Shown one piece after another: positions 17,254 through 27,049 of a stretch of DNA of 64,000 nucleotides. Position 1 is the first letter of the stretch. Each line of letters begins with the position of its first letter. Both the position numbers and the translations under genes were made by a program. The notes beneath the pieces are model-generated. The model had not been told where the DNA came from and ran no database searches. It was given only the letters and a program-made list of their open reading frames with translations. This stretch comes from Enterovibrio sp045679545 (GTDB lineage Bacteria; Pseudomonadota; Gammaproteobacteria; Enterobacterales; Vibrionaceae): NCBI RefSeq assembly GCF_045679545.1, contig NZ_CP166195.1:930001-994000 (forward strand), in the 5' to 3' direction.

Positions 17254-20200
17254 TCAAATAACAATGGTGTCTGGAACATCAATGGTGATTTGGGTTGGTG
17301 TAATGGTGACAGTTTCTGAACCAGTAAAAAGTAAAGCTTCTGTTTCAGGGGTAAAAATACCTAACTTGAAGCTTCCGCCTGATGACCAGTTATCCAAGTC
17401 GAAGAAACGAACAACGATTTCTTGATCATAAGCACCATCTTGGTCTGTATCGATATAAATGAGAGAAGAACCATTCACATTTTCTGTGATCCATAATAAA
17501 TCCAACGTATTGGAACCAGATGATAGAAGATCTGATAAATCAATGAGATCTTCCCCTTCAACAAAACCTGTTATTTCATCGTTCTGAGTAATGCTGGCAT
17601 CAATATCCTCCTGTTGCCAGTAGAAAATATCATTCCCGCTGTCGCCATAGAGAACGTCATCACCCAGTCCGCCAAAGATAAAATCATTGCCTTCGCCTCC
17701 GCGAAGCAGGTCATTGTCGTCGTGACCATAGAGCCAATCGTCATCTGTATGACCGTATAGAAAATCTGTGCCATCTCCGCCATGAATCACATCGTTCCCG
17801 CTGCCTCCATTGGCGATATCGACAGTCAGACCGGAAATGACGCTGCTGTTTAGTAGTCCATCAATATCAGTTAAGCTGCCGGCATTGTTTCCAATAGGAC
17901 GATTGGCGAATAAAGAGTCTCGTATATCTTGCCTAGTCATTTCTAAAGAGGCATCGGTACCTAGTGATCCGCCCCCGGTTCCACCAGTAAAGATTAAGTC
18001 GTCCCCCGCACCGGTTTCGATAATGTCGTAACCATCATACCCATGCACCGATTGAGAAGATGTTGTCGTATAGCTAATTCCCGCGTCGGTATAGTCTGCA
18101 GTGCCATCACTTGCTGTTATTTTCCCCCAGTAGTCTGATGCAATGGAGACTACGAGTTGATCTTGATTAGTCGCATTTTCGCCATTCGTCACGCGGAATA
18201 CATCGTTTTCCAGATTGCCTGTGGCACTGAGTCCTTCGGAGTTGTAATCAATGGATAGTGTTTCTGTGGTGCTGGTTTGGGCGGAGGAGTCGGTCGCTGC
18301 AAAGTCTATGCTTTGTGGTGATGTGTATTCAGTGGCACGGACCGCGCTTAGGGTAAAGTTTCGATTTACTAAGGGATCGACACTAACAACATACAAGCGA
18401 ATTTCATCAAAGCCGCCTAATTCCTCGATAGAAATGATGGCTCTTCCGTCCGTATTATTCATTATGTCAGTATAAGAATAGTCAGCTAACTCAACGTTGT
18501 TATTTAGCACGATAGCGTGAGTAATTGCACCTGCAGAGCCTGTTGGGGCATATAAGACGCTTTGTAAATCGATCTGCACATCTCGCATTGTTTTGGTGCC
18601 AAAATCGATGACCAAACTTTCTTTGTCTAAGGAGTCTATTTCGACGGTTCCACTGCCACTCCCACTATCCACTCCTAGGCCATCAAAAGCATAAAAAGGG
18701 GAGGAATTCCCGTAGGACAATAGTTGATCGCTTAGAACACTGGATTGATCTGGGCTGTTGCCGGTATAGGTGACGGCTCGAACGGTAATGTCACCGACAT
18801 TCACTGAATTGGTTCCCGCCATAGAAACATCGGTGTAGATACTGGTTTCACCAAAGTTCTGGTGAGATTGAAGTACGCGCATTTCGGTATCAGGCGCAAA
18901 AGTGTCACCCGCTTCTACAAACTGGAATTGGCCATCGGTATCGACATAGGCCAGAGTATCCCGCACTGGTAGAGTAGATACGGTTACGTTCGTCTCTTTT
19001 GCATCCACCAAGCTGCTGTCATCTACCGCATCTGAGATATTGTCTGAGAAAGCGAAAGAAATGAGGGCTGAGTCGGCGGTTTCCATCAAGTTGCCGCCAA
19101 CTGCTGTTGGCACATCATCCATCGTCGCACTGTCACTATCTGTTCCCGATGTATTGCCCCTTAAATCTATTTGATAGGCTGAAACGCTGAGTGCTTTGTT
19201 ATCGGGTGTAGCGGGCTCTGACCAGGAGATGACACCCGTTCCTCCGTTGTAACTGTAACCAGTGGCAGCGCCTCCCCCTGCATACTCCAACGAGCCCCCA
19301 ACATAGACTAATTCGACGGAAGAAACGTTCGTATCATTTGTTACATCGATGACCACGGACCCCCCTGCCACAAATTTGTCGTGATTAATGGCGACTTCAA
19401 CATTGGTTGAGGTCGCTGCACCTTCCACTGCAAGGATGACTGCATCATCGTTTGCATCATCGGTAATGGTCACCGTTGGCGTGGTGATATCGTCATCAAG
19501 AATAGCGGCGGTGCCCGTTTGTCCGCCCACGTTCAGCGTAAAGGTTTCGTCTGCTTCATCAATGGCATCACTGACGGTGGGAACGGTCACGGTAAAGCTG
19601 GTGACGCCTGCGGGAACCGACACAAGTCCTGTGCCGCTGCTGTAAGTCACGCCATCAGAAAAGACCATGGCGTTAGTGTAATCATCAGTCAGGGTCGCGG
19701 TGCCATTGGCGAGCACCAGTGCAAAATCCACCGAGAAGGCCGAGGGGTTAGAAAGGGTGACGGTGAAAATCGCGCCTTCCGCTTCATCGACGGCAGCCCC
19801 ACCACTGTCGACAGCGTTACTGACGGCAGTAACGGTCGGGGCGGGATCATCATCAATGATAGTGGCGGTGCCCGTTTGCCCGCCTACGTTCAACGTAAAG
19901 GTTTCGTCTGCTTCATCAATGGCATCACTGACGGTGGGAACGGTCACGGTAAAGCTGGTGACGCCTGCGGGAACCGACACAAGTCCCGTGCCGCTGCTGT
20001 AAGTCACGCCATCAGAAAAGACCATGGCGTTAGTGTAATCATCAGTCAGGGTCGCGGTGCCATTGGCGAGCACCAGTGCAAAATCCACCGAGAAGGCCGA
20101 GGGGTTAGAAAGGGTGACGGTGAAAATCGCGCCTTCCGCTTCATCGACGGCTGCGCCACCACTGTCGACAGCGTTACTAACGGCAGTAACGGTCGGGACG

Positions 20201-23200
20201 GGATCATCATCAATGATAGTGGCGGTGCCTGTTTGCCCGCCTACGTTCAGCGTAAAGGTTTCGTTGTTTTCGTCTGTTGTATCCGTCACGGTGGGAACGG
20301 TCACGGTAAAGCTGGTGATGCCTGCGGGAACCGACACAAGTCCTGTGCCACTGCTGTAAGTCACGCCATCAGAAAAGACCATGGCGTTAGTGTAATCATC
20401 AGTCAGGGTCGCGGTGCCATTGGCGAGCACCAGTGCAAAATCCACCGAAAAGGCCGAGGGGTTAGAAAGGGTGACGGTGAAAATCGCGCCTTCCGCTTCA
20501 TCGACGGCTGCGCCACCACTGTCGACAGCGTTACTGACGGCAGTAACGGTCGGGGCGGGATCATCATCAATGATGGTGGCGGTGCCTGTTTGTCCGCCTA
20601 CGTTCAGCGTAAAGGTTTCGTCTGCTTCATCGATGGCATCACTGACGGTGGGAACGGTCACGGTAAAGCTGGTGATGCCTGCGGGAACCGACACAAGTCC
20701 TGTGCCGCTGCTGTAAGTCACGCCATCAGAAAAGACCATGGCGTTAGTGTAATCATCAGTCAGGGTCGCGGTGCCATTGGCGAGCACCAGTGCAAAATCC
20801 ACCGAAAAGGCCGAGGGGTTAGAAAGGGTGACGGTGAAAATCGCGCCTTCCGCTTCATCGACGGCTGCGCCACCACTGTCGACAGCGTTACTGACGGCAG
20901 TAACGGTCGGGGCGGGATCATCATCAATGATGGTGGCGGTGCCTGTTTGTCCGCCTACGTTCAGCGTAAAGGTTTCGTCTGCTTCATCGATGGCATCACT
21001 GACGGTGGGAACGGTCACGGTAAAGCTGGTGATGCCTGCGGGAACCGACACAAGTCCTGTGCCGCTGCTGTAAGTCACGCCATCAGAAAAGACCATGGCG
21101 TTAGTGTAATCATCAGTCAGGGTCGCGGTGCCATTGGCGAGCACCAGTGCAAAATCCACCGAGAAGGCCGAGGGGTTAGAAAGGGTGACGGTGAAAATCG
21201 CGCCTTCCGCTTCATCGACGGCAGCCCCACCACTGTCGACAGCGTTACTGACGGCAGTAACGGTTGGGGCGGGATCATCATCAATGATGGTGGCGGTGCC
21301 TGCGTCGCCACCTACTCGAAGAGTGAAGGTTTCGTTGTTTTCGTCTGTTGTATCCGTCACGGTGGGAACGGAGACGGTAAACGCGGTTTCTCCTGACGGA
21401 ACCGTCACTTTTCCGGTGCCAGAGTCATAGGAGACGTTGGCCGAAAAAACCATTGCATTGGAATAATCTGACGATACGAGAGCAGTGCCATTTGTCAGTG
21501 AAACCGAATATTCCGCGCTAGAACCCAAAGGGTTACTGAGAGAAACGTTAAAGATGGCGGTTTCGGCTTCATCGACAGAATTGCCGCCGCTATCCACGGC
21601 ATTGCTGACGGAAATGACAGGCGACAGAGAATCATCATCAACGATTGTCGCTGTGCCAGATTGTCCGCCAACAGACAGCGAAAAGCTTTCATCCAACTCG
21701 CCATAAGGATCTTGTAGTGTAGATAAAATAGCAGTAAAGCTGGTGATCCCAGCGGGAACATAAACCAGATTAAGTATGTCGTCATAGGTGACGCCATTAG
21801 ATAAGGTTAACAGTGTTGAATAATCGTCAGAAGATACCGTGGTGATATCAGAAAGATTCAGGCTGAAGGACAACTGCGTGCTTGAAGGGTTTGTTAATGC
21901 AACGGTAAATTGTGCCGTGTCGCCTTCATTAATCTGTTGACCAAATTGGTTTAGGCCATTGCTGACAGAGGAGATAGTTGGTGTCGGATCATCGTCAACA
22001 ATCGTTGCAGTCGCGCTTTCATCATCGATGTCCATTCTAAATACTTCGTCAGGCTCATCAGTCTGGTCACTGATAGTAGGAACGAACAGTTGAAAGTTTT
22101 CGACAAAAGCGGGAACTGATAATTGGCCTGTTTCTGGATCGAAGGTGACGCCCTGCGTAAAGCTCCAGTTGGATGAGTAATCTTCCAAGGCTGTCGCTGT
22201 AAGGTCTGAAATAGATAATTGGTATTGCGTCGCCTCAGAGGCAGAATTGGTGAGGCTAATAGTGAATATCGCTGATTGAGATTCGAAAATTGTGCTTCCG
22301 AATGCACTGATAGCGTCTTGGATTTCTTCAACCTCTGGTGTTGCATCATCATCAATGATGTTAGCGGAAGCTTGTTTGCCTCCAACGTTCACAATGATGC
22401 TTTCGTTTGGCTCATCAACGGTATCCTGAAGTGTTTTCACTTTAATTGAAAATTGGTCAACGTTTGGAGAGACAACAATCTTCTGTGTCACGCTGTCAAA
22501 CGACACACCGTCTGAAAACAAAACATCGCTAGAGAAATCGACGCCCTTTGCAGCCGTTCCTTCAATAAAGTCAAAATTGAACGATGTTTCAAGCGAAGAA
22601 GCCTGACTGAGCTTTACGTTGAAAATCACGCTTTCGCTTTCCAATACATCTTCAGTGATGACAAAGATCTCTGATATTTCAGGGTAGGGGTCATTATCCT
22701 CAATGGTGCCAATGGCAGATTTCCCGCCCACCGTTAAGTTGAAAGTTTCTACGTTTTCGAACTCACTATCTTCTTCAATAGGTACCATGACAATAAAGGA
22801 GCTGATACCCGCAGGGACAACCAGCTGACCACCACCAATTGAGACCCCATTTGTCGCTGACAAAAGGCCAGAAAAATCGACCCCTAAAGTTGCAGAGAGG
22901 CTCTTTAGGTTGAAAGAAAATGTGGTTGCCTCAGTGGCAACGCTGGAAAGGGTGACGTTGAACTTGCAAAAGCTTTCACCGCCATTTCCTTCTGTCGTGG
23001 CAGCTTCAGACACACTGATCACCGTGACCGAATTTGACCCAGATACTGCTTCATCTAATGGGCGCGGCTGCGGTAAGTCCTGGTTGTCTAAGTGAGATTT
23101 TTCTTGAGAGTAGTCATGTCGACGATGGTTAGCTGCGACTGGTGGTGGTTCATGTTCAGGTTCATCTTCGGTGTTTTTCGGTGTCGTTTGATCTTGAGAG

Positions 23201-23787
23201 GGCGAATGTGACTCCTCTGCGGACTGCTCCCACTCGGTATCAGGGATTTCCAGTATCAGGTTCTCATCGTCAATATTTTCAAGGATCAGAAGATCAATGG
23301 GAACGACGGACTCAAACGCGCTTGGAGGTGATGATTGACCGCCATTATCGTCTGGAAACAACAAAAAGTTGCGGGTAGTGCCTCCATCGCCCCCGATACC
23401 ACCAGAAAAGAGGTTGGGGTATTCTGATTCAAGCGCTTGTCCAAACCAAGTGCTGGTCAAAAGGAAAGAAAACGAAGAAGGCGCATACCCTTGATGCATA
23501 GCAGTGGGGGTATTTACTTGAAACCGTGATTTTGGCGAAGGTGATTCTTCTTTGATTCCTTGGTCTTGAGAAACGTCGCTTGGGCTGGTTAGAGAGTATT
23601 CTTGAATTGTCAGCTTGTTGTTGAAAAAGCTATCGTGGTCTTTGGGGCTAATTGTCATGCCCAGTGAAATTAGCGGATGAATGTCAATCGCATGGTTAGG
23701 GATGCTTATAATATTTTGATTAGTAACAATAAATTCTTGCCATTGTAGGCGGCAATATATAGGCGTATCCCGAAAAAACAAAGGCAT
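17254..23787 (-). CDS. Giant Calx-beta/RTX adhesin, type I secretion substrate
   Basis: A 2177-residue secreted or surface adhesin. Residues about 1-240 are low complexity and proline/acid rich with no signal peptide. About 245-1430 hold ten Calx-beta modules, each ending in a TATIIDDD-like motif; the last five are nearly identical. About 1430-1960 are further extracellular domains without a name I can assign. About 1965-2060 carry RTX nonapeptides (GGSGNDVIHGGDGTDFLYGH, GGEGNDFIFGGLGDDVLYG) that bind calcium after export. The last 110 residues (NDEITGFVEGEDLIDLSDLL onwards) fit a C-terminal type I secretion signal. No retention module like that of LapA is evident at the N-terminus. The start is uncertain: ATG 23787 has a weak ribosome site, and ATG 23658 (MTISPKDHDSFF) is an alternative. 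No ABC exporter, membrane fusion protein or TolC gene is nearby. Confidence 0.88.
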   Translation of the reverse strand: MPLFFRDTPIYCRLQWQEFIVTNQNIISIPNHAIDIHPLISLGMTISPKDHDSFFNNKLTIQEYSLTSPSDVSQDQGIKEESPSPKSRFQVNTPTAMHQGYAPSSFSFLLTSTWFGQALESEYPNLFSGGIGGDGGTTRNFLLFPDDNGGQSSPPSAFESVVPIDLLILENIDDENLILEIPDTEWEQSAEESHSPSQDQTTPKNTEDEPEHEPPPVAANHRRHDYSQEKSHLDNQDLPQPRPLDEAVSGSNSVTVISVSEAATTEGNGGESFCKFNVTLSSVATEATTFSFNLKSLSATLGVDFSGLLSATNGVSIGGGQLVVPAGISSFIVMVPIEEDSEFENVETFNLTVGGKSAIGTIEDNDPYPEISEIFVITEDVLESESVIFNVKLSQASSLETSFNFDFIEGTAAKGVDFSSDVLFSDGVSFDSVTQKIVVSPNVDQFSIKVKTLQDTVDEPNESIIVNVGGKQASANIIDDDATPEVEEIQDAISAFGSTIFESQSAIFTISLTNSASEATQYQLSISDLTATALEDYSSNWSFTQGVTFDPETGQLSVPAFVENFQLFVPTISDQTDEPDEVFRMDIDDESATATIVDDDPTPTISSVSNGLNQFGQQINEGDTAQFTVALTNPSSTQLSFSLNLSDITTVSSDDYSTLLTLSNGVTYDDILNLVYVPAGITSFTAILSTLQDPYGELDESFSLSVGGQSGTATIVDDDSLSPVISVSNAVDSGGNSVDEAETAIFNVSLSNPLGSSAEYSVSLTNGTALVSSDYSNAMVFSANVSYDSGTGKVTVPSGETAFTVSVPTVTDTTDENNETFTLRVGGDAGTATIIDDDPAPTVTAVSNAVDSGGAAVDEAEGAIFTVTLSNPSAFSVDFALVLANGTATLTDDYTNAMVFSDGVTYSSGTGLVSVPAGITSFTVTVPTVSDAIDEADETFTLNVGGQTGTATIIDDDPAPTVTAVSNAVDSGGAAVDEAEGAIFTVTLSNPSAFSVDFALVLANGTATLTDDYTNAMVFSDGVTYSSGTGLVSVPAGITSFTVTVPTVSDAIDEADETFTLNVGGQTGTATIIDDDPAPTVTAVSNAVDSGGAAVDEAEGAIFTVTLSNPSAFSVDFALVLANGTATLTDDYTNAMVFSDGVTYSSGTGLVSVPAGITSFTVTVPTVTDTTDENNETFTLNVGGQTGTATIIDDDPVPTVTAVSNAVDSGGAAVDEAEGAIFTVTLSNPSAFSVDFALVLANGTATLTDDYTNAMVFSDGVTYSSGTGLVSVPAGVTSFTVTVPTVSDAIDEADETFTLNVGGQTGTATIIDDDPAPTVTAVSNAVDSGGAAVDEAEGAIFTVTLSNPSAFSVDFALVLANGTATLTDDYTNAMVFSDGVTYSSGTGLVSVPAGVTSFTVTVPTVSDAIDEADETFTLNVGGQTGTAAILDDDITTPTVTITDDANDDAVILAVEGAATSTNVEVAINHDKFVAGGSVVIDVTNDTNVSSVELVYVGGSLEYAGGGAATGYSYNGGTGVISWSEPATPDNKALSVSAYQIDLRGNTSGTDSDSATMDDVPTAVGGNLMETADSALISFAFSDNISDAVDDSSLVDAKETNVTVSTLPVRDTLAYVDTDGQFQFVEAGDTFAPDTEMRVLQSHQNFGETSIYTDVSMAGTNSVNVGDITVRAVTYTGNSPDQSSVLSDQLLSYGNSSPFYAFDGLGVDSGSGSGTVEIDSLDKESLVIDFGTKTMRDVQIDLQSVLYAPTGSAGAITHAIVLNNNVELADYSYTDIMNNTDGRAIISIEELGGFDEIRLYVVSVDPLVNRNFTLSAVRATEYTSPQSIDFAATDSSAQTSTTETLSIDYNSEGLSATGNLENDVFRVTNGENATNQDQLVVSIASDYWGKITASDGTADYTDAGISYTTTSSQSVHGYDGYDIIETGAGDDLIFTGGTGGGSLGTDASLEMTRQDIRDSLFANRPIGNNAGSLTDIDGLLNSSVISGLTVDIANGGSGNDVIHGGDGTDFLYGHTDDDWLYGHDDNDLLRGGEGNDFIFGGLGDDVLYGDSGNDIFYWQQEDIDASITQNDEITGFVEGEDLIDLSDLLSSGSNTLDLLWITENVNGSSLIYIDTDQDGAYDQEIVVRFFDLDNWSSGGSFKLGIFTPETEALLFTGSETVTITPTQITIDVPDTIVI
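19490..21275 (-). repeat. Five tandem 357-bp repeats encoding identical Calx-beta modules
   Basis: Five copies at an exact 357-base period (119 codons) inside the adhesin gene. Units begin PAPTVTAVSNAVDSGGAAVD and end GGQTGTATIIDDD. Differences are few: VSDAIDEADETF versus VTDTTDENNETF, and PAGI versus PAGV. This shows recent amplification or gene conversion. Confidence 0.95.
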
Positions 23788-24038
23788 TCAAACATCCACT
23801 GCGTTAAGAAACTAACACTAAAGTATTCAATATAAGAATAGCCTTATATATGACACAGTGGGTTTTAAAATTTAGGGACTGCCCGATCACTAGCCTTTAA
23901 ATTGCAGAGGCTTAGGATTAAACACCAGAGTAAAACGCCGACTTAGCTTTGCCTTTCGTGCTACGTTTTATACAACGCCATTTAGGCTCTGCCGAATCGC
24001 GGATTTTAATGAGACGTCTAAACCGTCCATTGGTCTAT

Positions 24039-24863
24039 TTAAGCCCCCAATCGATACCCACTTGGTGTCTTACCTGTTTTGTTCTTAAACACGCGGCAGA
24101 AATAATTCGTGTCTTTGAATCCGCAACGATGAGCAATTTCTTCTAGTTTAAAGTTGTATTTCTTCAGCATAAACTTGGCGCGATCAAGACGAACATACGT
24201 AACGTAATCGGCGTATTTCACCGAGCCTTCTTGGTTGAATAGGCGCGAAACGTGGGCGGAGGAAACGCCGAAGCGGTTGGCGACAGAAACGCGGGTAATG
24301 TCTTTGTGGAAGTTCTCTTGCACGTAAATACACATGCTGCGGTAGAGCTTCTCACTGCGGCTGATTTTGCTTTGAACAGGGTTGTCTAGCAATTCGAGAC
24401 AATATTGAATCAGCGCGTTGGCAAGGTGTTCTCCCATCACGTTCGAGCGGCTTTTATCACTCATGCAATTTAGGGCATCAAGCACATGCTCCAAGGCCAT
24501 GGATGAAGGCAAAGATAACGCGTGCTTTTGTACATCGACGAAGCCGCCCTCTGTGGTGTACTGCACAAAACTGAACCCGACTTGGTGCTTGCCGAACAGC
24601 ACAGAGATCATTTTGCAAGGCTTATCCCACGTTGGCTTGCTCCACGCATTGGAAGGGATGTAAACCATCTCCCCTTGTTTCAGCGTTAGCTGGCTGCAGC
24701 CATCTTTAGCATCCACAATCAGGTCGTATTCTCCCTCAAGAATAATTTCAAGGCGGTTGAAATTGACTTGATACGCGCCTTCCGGTGGCGTGTTTTCGTT
24801 GCTGCAAACGGCAATGAGCTTGCCTGTAAAGTGGGTCAGTGATTCGGTAATGTTTGTGTGCAT
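24039..24863 (-). CDS. AraC-family transcriptional regulator next to PTS genes
   Basis: About 274 residues from ATG 24863 (MHTNITESLTHFTGKL). The frame is open to 24935, but the added residues look like translated leader. The N-terminal half is a cupin-like sensing domain (LEIILEGEYDLIVDA, LTLKQGEMVYIPSNAWSKP). The C-terminal 100 residues are the double helix-turn-helix: ITRVSVANRFGVSSAHVSRL and KLEEIAHRCGFKDTNYFCRV, then FKNKTGKTPSGYR. It lies downstream of EIIC and EIIB but after a strong terminator, so it probably has its own promoter in the 124-base gap. It most likely controls the PTS genes, and perhaps the distant FPr and GH92 genes, in response to sugar (inference). Confidence 0.9.
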   Translation of the reverse strand: MHTNITESLTHFTGKLIAVCSNENTPPEGAYQVNFNRLEIILEGEYDLIVDAKDGCSQLTLKQGEMVYIPSNAWSKPTWDKPCKMISVLFGKHQVGFSFVQYTTEGGFVDVQKHALSLPSSMALEHVLDALNCMSDKSRSNVMGEHLANALIQYCLELLDNPVQSKISRSEKLYRSMCIYVQENFHKDITRVSVANRFGVSSAHVSRLFNQEGSVKYADYVTYVRLDRAKFMLKKYNFKLEEIAHRCGFKDTNYFCRVFKNKTGKTPSGYRLGA

Positions 24864-24944
24864 GGCGACAAGCCTTTTTGATTTCGGATGCGTAAAGCGA
24901 AGCAGAAGGGTGAGGGTGTGCGCTTGGAGCTTCACGTGGGCAGA

Positions 24945-24981
24945 ACGGAAAAAGCGGAGTGGAACCGGAATCCACTCCGCT
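24945..24981 (-). terminator. Intrinsic terminator after the EIIB gene
   Basis: Read on the minus strand, AGCGGAGTGGA pairs perfectly with TCCACTCCGCT (11 bases, 7-base loop) and is followed by TTTTTCC. It lies 7 bases after the EIIB stop. Confidence 0.9.
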
Positions 24982-24987
24982 AAGCGA

Positions 24988-25302
24988 TTAAGCTTGAGCT
25001 AGCATGCTCTCAAGTTTTGCGATGATTTCAGGTGCTTGTTTAGCTGCCTGAGTGACAGTCACACGAACAATCTTCTTACCGTTGAAGCGCTCTTCGTTCT
25101 TGATAGCGATATCTTTGGTTAGAACCACAACATCTGCACTTGCAACGTCTGCAGCAGTCAGTTCGGTTTCAATGCCGATTGCGCCTTGGGTTTCAATTTT
25201 AACGTCCCAGCCTTTTGCTTTAGCTGCGGTTTCTAGAGCTTCGGCAGCCATGTATGTGTGAGCAACGCCAGATGGGCAAGAAGTTACGCCAATAAGTTTC
25301 AT
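24988..25302 (-). CDS. PTS fructose-type EIIB protein
   Basis: A 104-residue IIB with the canonical phospho-Cys loop VTSCPSGVAHTYMAAEAL, followed by KIETQGAIGIETELTAADV and ADVVVLTKDIAI. It takes phosphate from a fructose-type EIIA; no EIIA is encoded in this block, so the EIIA domain of the fusion protein at 5.4-7.9 kb is the likely donor. It follows EIIC by 135 bases containing a stable hairpin. Compared with the EIIB at 5077, its active site is fully standard. Confidence 0.93.
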   Translation of the reverse strand: MKLIGVTSCPSGVAHTYMAAEALETAAKAKGWDVKIETQGAIGIETELTAADVASADVVVLTKDIAIKNEERFNGKKIVRVTVTQAAKQAPEIIAKLESMLAQA

Positions 25303-25346
25303 AGTAAATCTCTCTTAATACACTTTTATAATTTTTAAGTTCAGTG

Positions 25347-25380
25347 CGGAGCGACAATCTTGTTGGAGGTTGTCGCTCCG
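25347..25380 (-). promoter_or_regulatory. Intercistronic hairpin between EIIC and EIIB
   Basis: CGGAGCGACAA (25347-25357) and TTGTCGCTCCG (25370-25380) form an 11-base perfect stem with a 12-base loop. There is no T-run, so it is more likely a stabilising or processing element than a terminator. Confidence 0.6.
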
Positions 25381-25437
25381 TGAATGCATTTTTATGTGAC
25401 TATGTTTCTACTGTTCTGTTTCTAACCTAAACGCTGT

Positions 25438-26490
25438 TTAGTCGAAAGACAGTTCCAGTTCTTCGGTTTTTGTTTGTTTTTCATCTTCGCGGTCTGCGAC
25501 AGGTTTTTTCAGCGCATTGACGATAAGCGCGGTCGTTGCGGCGCCAGCGATGACGGCGATGACATACATCATGCGACCTTCAACCACCGGTAGAACAATC
25601 AGGCCACCCCAAGGCGCGTGGTTAAGCACACCTGCCATGAAGGCCACAACGTTACCGACGATACCGCCTGCTACGATGGCTGGGATAACACGTGCTGGGT
25701 CATTGGCTGCGAATGGAATTGCGCCTTCAGTGATACCGATACAACCCATGATTGCTGCTGCTTTACCGGCTTCTTTTTCTTCTGGAGAGTATTTCTTAGG
25801 AGCAAGGAAAGTTGCCAGAGCCATGCCAAGTGGTGGCACACAGATTGCCACACCAACGCCGCCCATCAACCAAGGTTGAGTGCCAACTTGAGTTTGTGCG
25901 AACAGGGTTGCTACTTTGTTGATTGGGCCACCCATATCGAATGCTGTCATACCACCTAGTACTGCACCTAGAACCGCTTTCGATGCGCCAGCCATGGATT
26001 GCAGGCCTTCGTTCATGAATGCCATGAAGCCAGCGATAGGTTGACCGATTACCCAAACAACCAGTGCCGATACGATAAACGTGCCGCCGATTGGAATGAT
26101 GAAGTAGGTAGAAAGCGCTTTAAGCTTGTTAGAAAGGGGAATGCGCTTAAGTTGTAGAACAACGTAACCTGCGATGAAACCGACGACGATGGCGCCAAGG
26201 AAACCCGCTTGTACTTGGTTCGCCAGGTAAGCACCAATCATACCCGGTGCCAGTGCTGGGCGGTCTGCGATTGAGTAAGCAATGTAACCACCAAGAACAG
26301 GAACAAACAGGGTGAAACCTGCAATACCCATATCCCAAATGCCTTCAAGGAATACGCCTTCAGGAACGGCGCCTTTACCACCTAGCATGACTGACAATGC
26401 AAGTAGAACACCGCCAGCGACGACGAATGGCAACATGTGGCTGGTGCCGGTGAGAAGGTGTCGCTTCAACTCTGCGAGATTTGTTTTCAT
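25438..26490 (-). CDS. PTS fructose-type EIIC permease
   Basis: A 350-residue integral membrane IIC, similar in size to FrwC-type permeases. It starts MKTNLAELKRHLLTGTSHML, then PFVVAGGVLLALSVML and eight to ten membrane segments. Family motifs: IADRPALAPGMIGAYLANQ, GGTFIVSALVVWVIGQPIAG, GGMTAFDMGGPINKVATLF, and ITEGAIPFAANDPARVIPAI, the GITEGAIPF-type signature of the sugar site. It is the first gene of the EIIC-EIIB unit. A CRP-like site lies about 130 bases upstream. Substrate unknown; fructose, mannose or a mannosyl product are all possible. Confidence 0.93.
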   Translation of the reverse strand: MKTNLAELKRHLLTGTSHMLPFVVAGGVLLALSVMLGGKGAVPEGVFLEGIWDMGIAGFTLFVPVLGGYIAYSIADRPALAPGMIGAYLANQVQAGFLGAIVVGFIAGYVVLQLKRIPLSNKLKALSTYFIIPIGGTFIVSALVVWVIGQPIAGFMAFMNEGLQSMAGASKAVLGAVLGGMTAFDMGGPINKVATLFAQTQVGTQPWLMGGVGVAICVPPLGMALATFLAPKKYSPEEKEAGKAAAIMGCIGITEGAIPFAANDPARVIPAIVAGGIVGNVVAFMAGVLNHAPWGGLIVLPVVEGRMMYVIAVIAGAATTALIVNALKKPVADREDEKQTKTEELELSFD

Positions 26491-27049
26491 GATTCAGACC
26501 TTTTATTTCGAGTTATTAGATTTGTGTTTCGAGTTGGGCTGATTATGCGCCCGGTCTGGGGCGTAAGATATTGGATAAATAAGCCCTTTACTGGAGAAAT
26601 GTTGCATGTTGATATGACTGAGAAGGCAATCACATATCCTTGATTTTAGTGATCTTATTAACATTGTTGGCAATGGCGCGACAAAGATTTTTGTCGCTGT
26701 GGCTGGAGGCTAGCAGGGTGCTATATGCCAGGAGTAGGCATAAGTGTGAGCAATCAAAGATGAATAGATATGGCCTTTCATTTGGTGCAATTGGCGAGAG
26801 AGCCAAAGAAGGTAAAGAGCATTTGCAACGTTAAGCTCGCTGCAATAGAGAACAATGCCTCTTACTTTAGAGAATGAAAGTAGGCAGTTTGTGAATATCC
26901 AGTCAAAAACCCTGTTCAATTAATGAACAAAGTGCTAAATGCCCAATAACTGACTAATTTGCAGAGCATTACATAGATCGTTTCGTTATTTATCACAAAA
27001 TTACACTTAGGTTACATTGGCGACATCAAAAAAATGGAGTAATAACAAA
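26491..27049. other. Divergent promoter region between EIIC and the ABC transporter genes
   Basis: About 560 bases without a supported gene. Short open frames in 26640-26920 have no ribosome sites. It must hold the promoters for both neighbours; only the CRP-like site at 26619 stands out. Confidence 0.5.
26619..26634. promoter_or_regulatory. Candidate CRP-cAMP site upstream of EIIC
   Basis: TGAGA-AGGCAA-TCACA matches TGTGA-N6-TCACA with one mismatch and exact spacing, 129 bases before the EIIC start. Confidence 0.5.

Noticed and set aside
19519..21396. A 625-codon open frame on the strand opposite the Calx-beta repeats
   Set aside because: It follows the 357-base period exactly, has no ribosome site or domain, and its length is explained by one stop-free antisense frame copied five times.
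23900..24038. Possible mobile-element remnant downstream of the AraC gene
   Set aside because: Some phrases looked transposon-like by composition, but no inverted repeat or transposase motif could be found in any frame.
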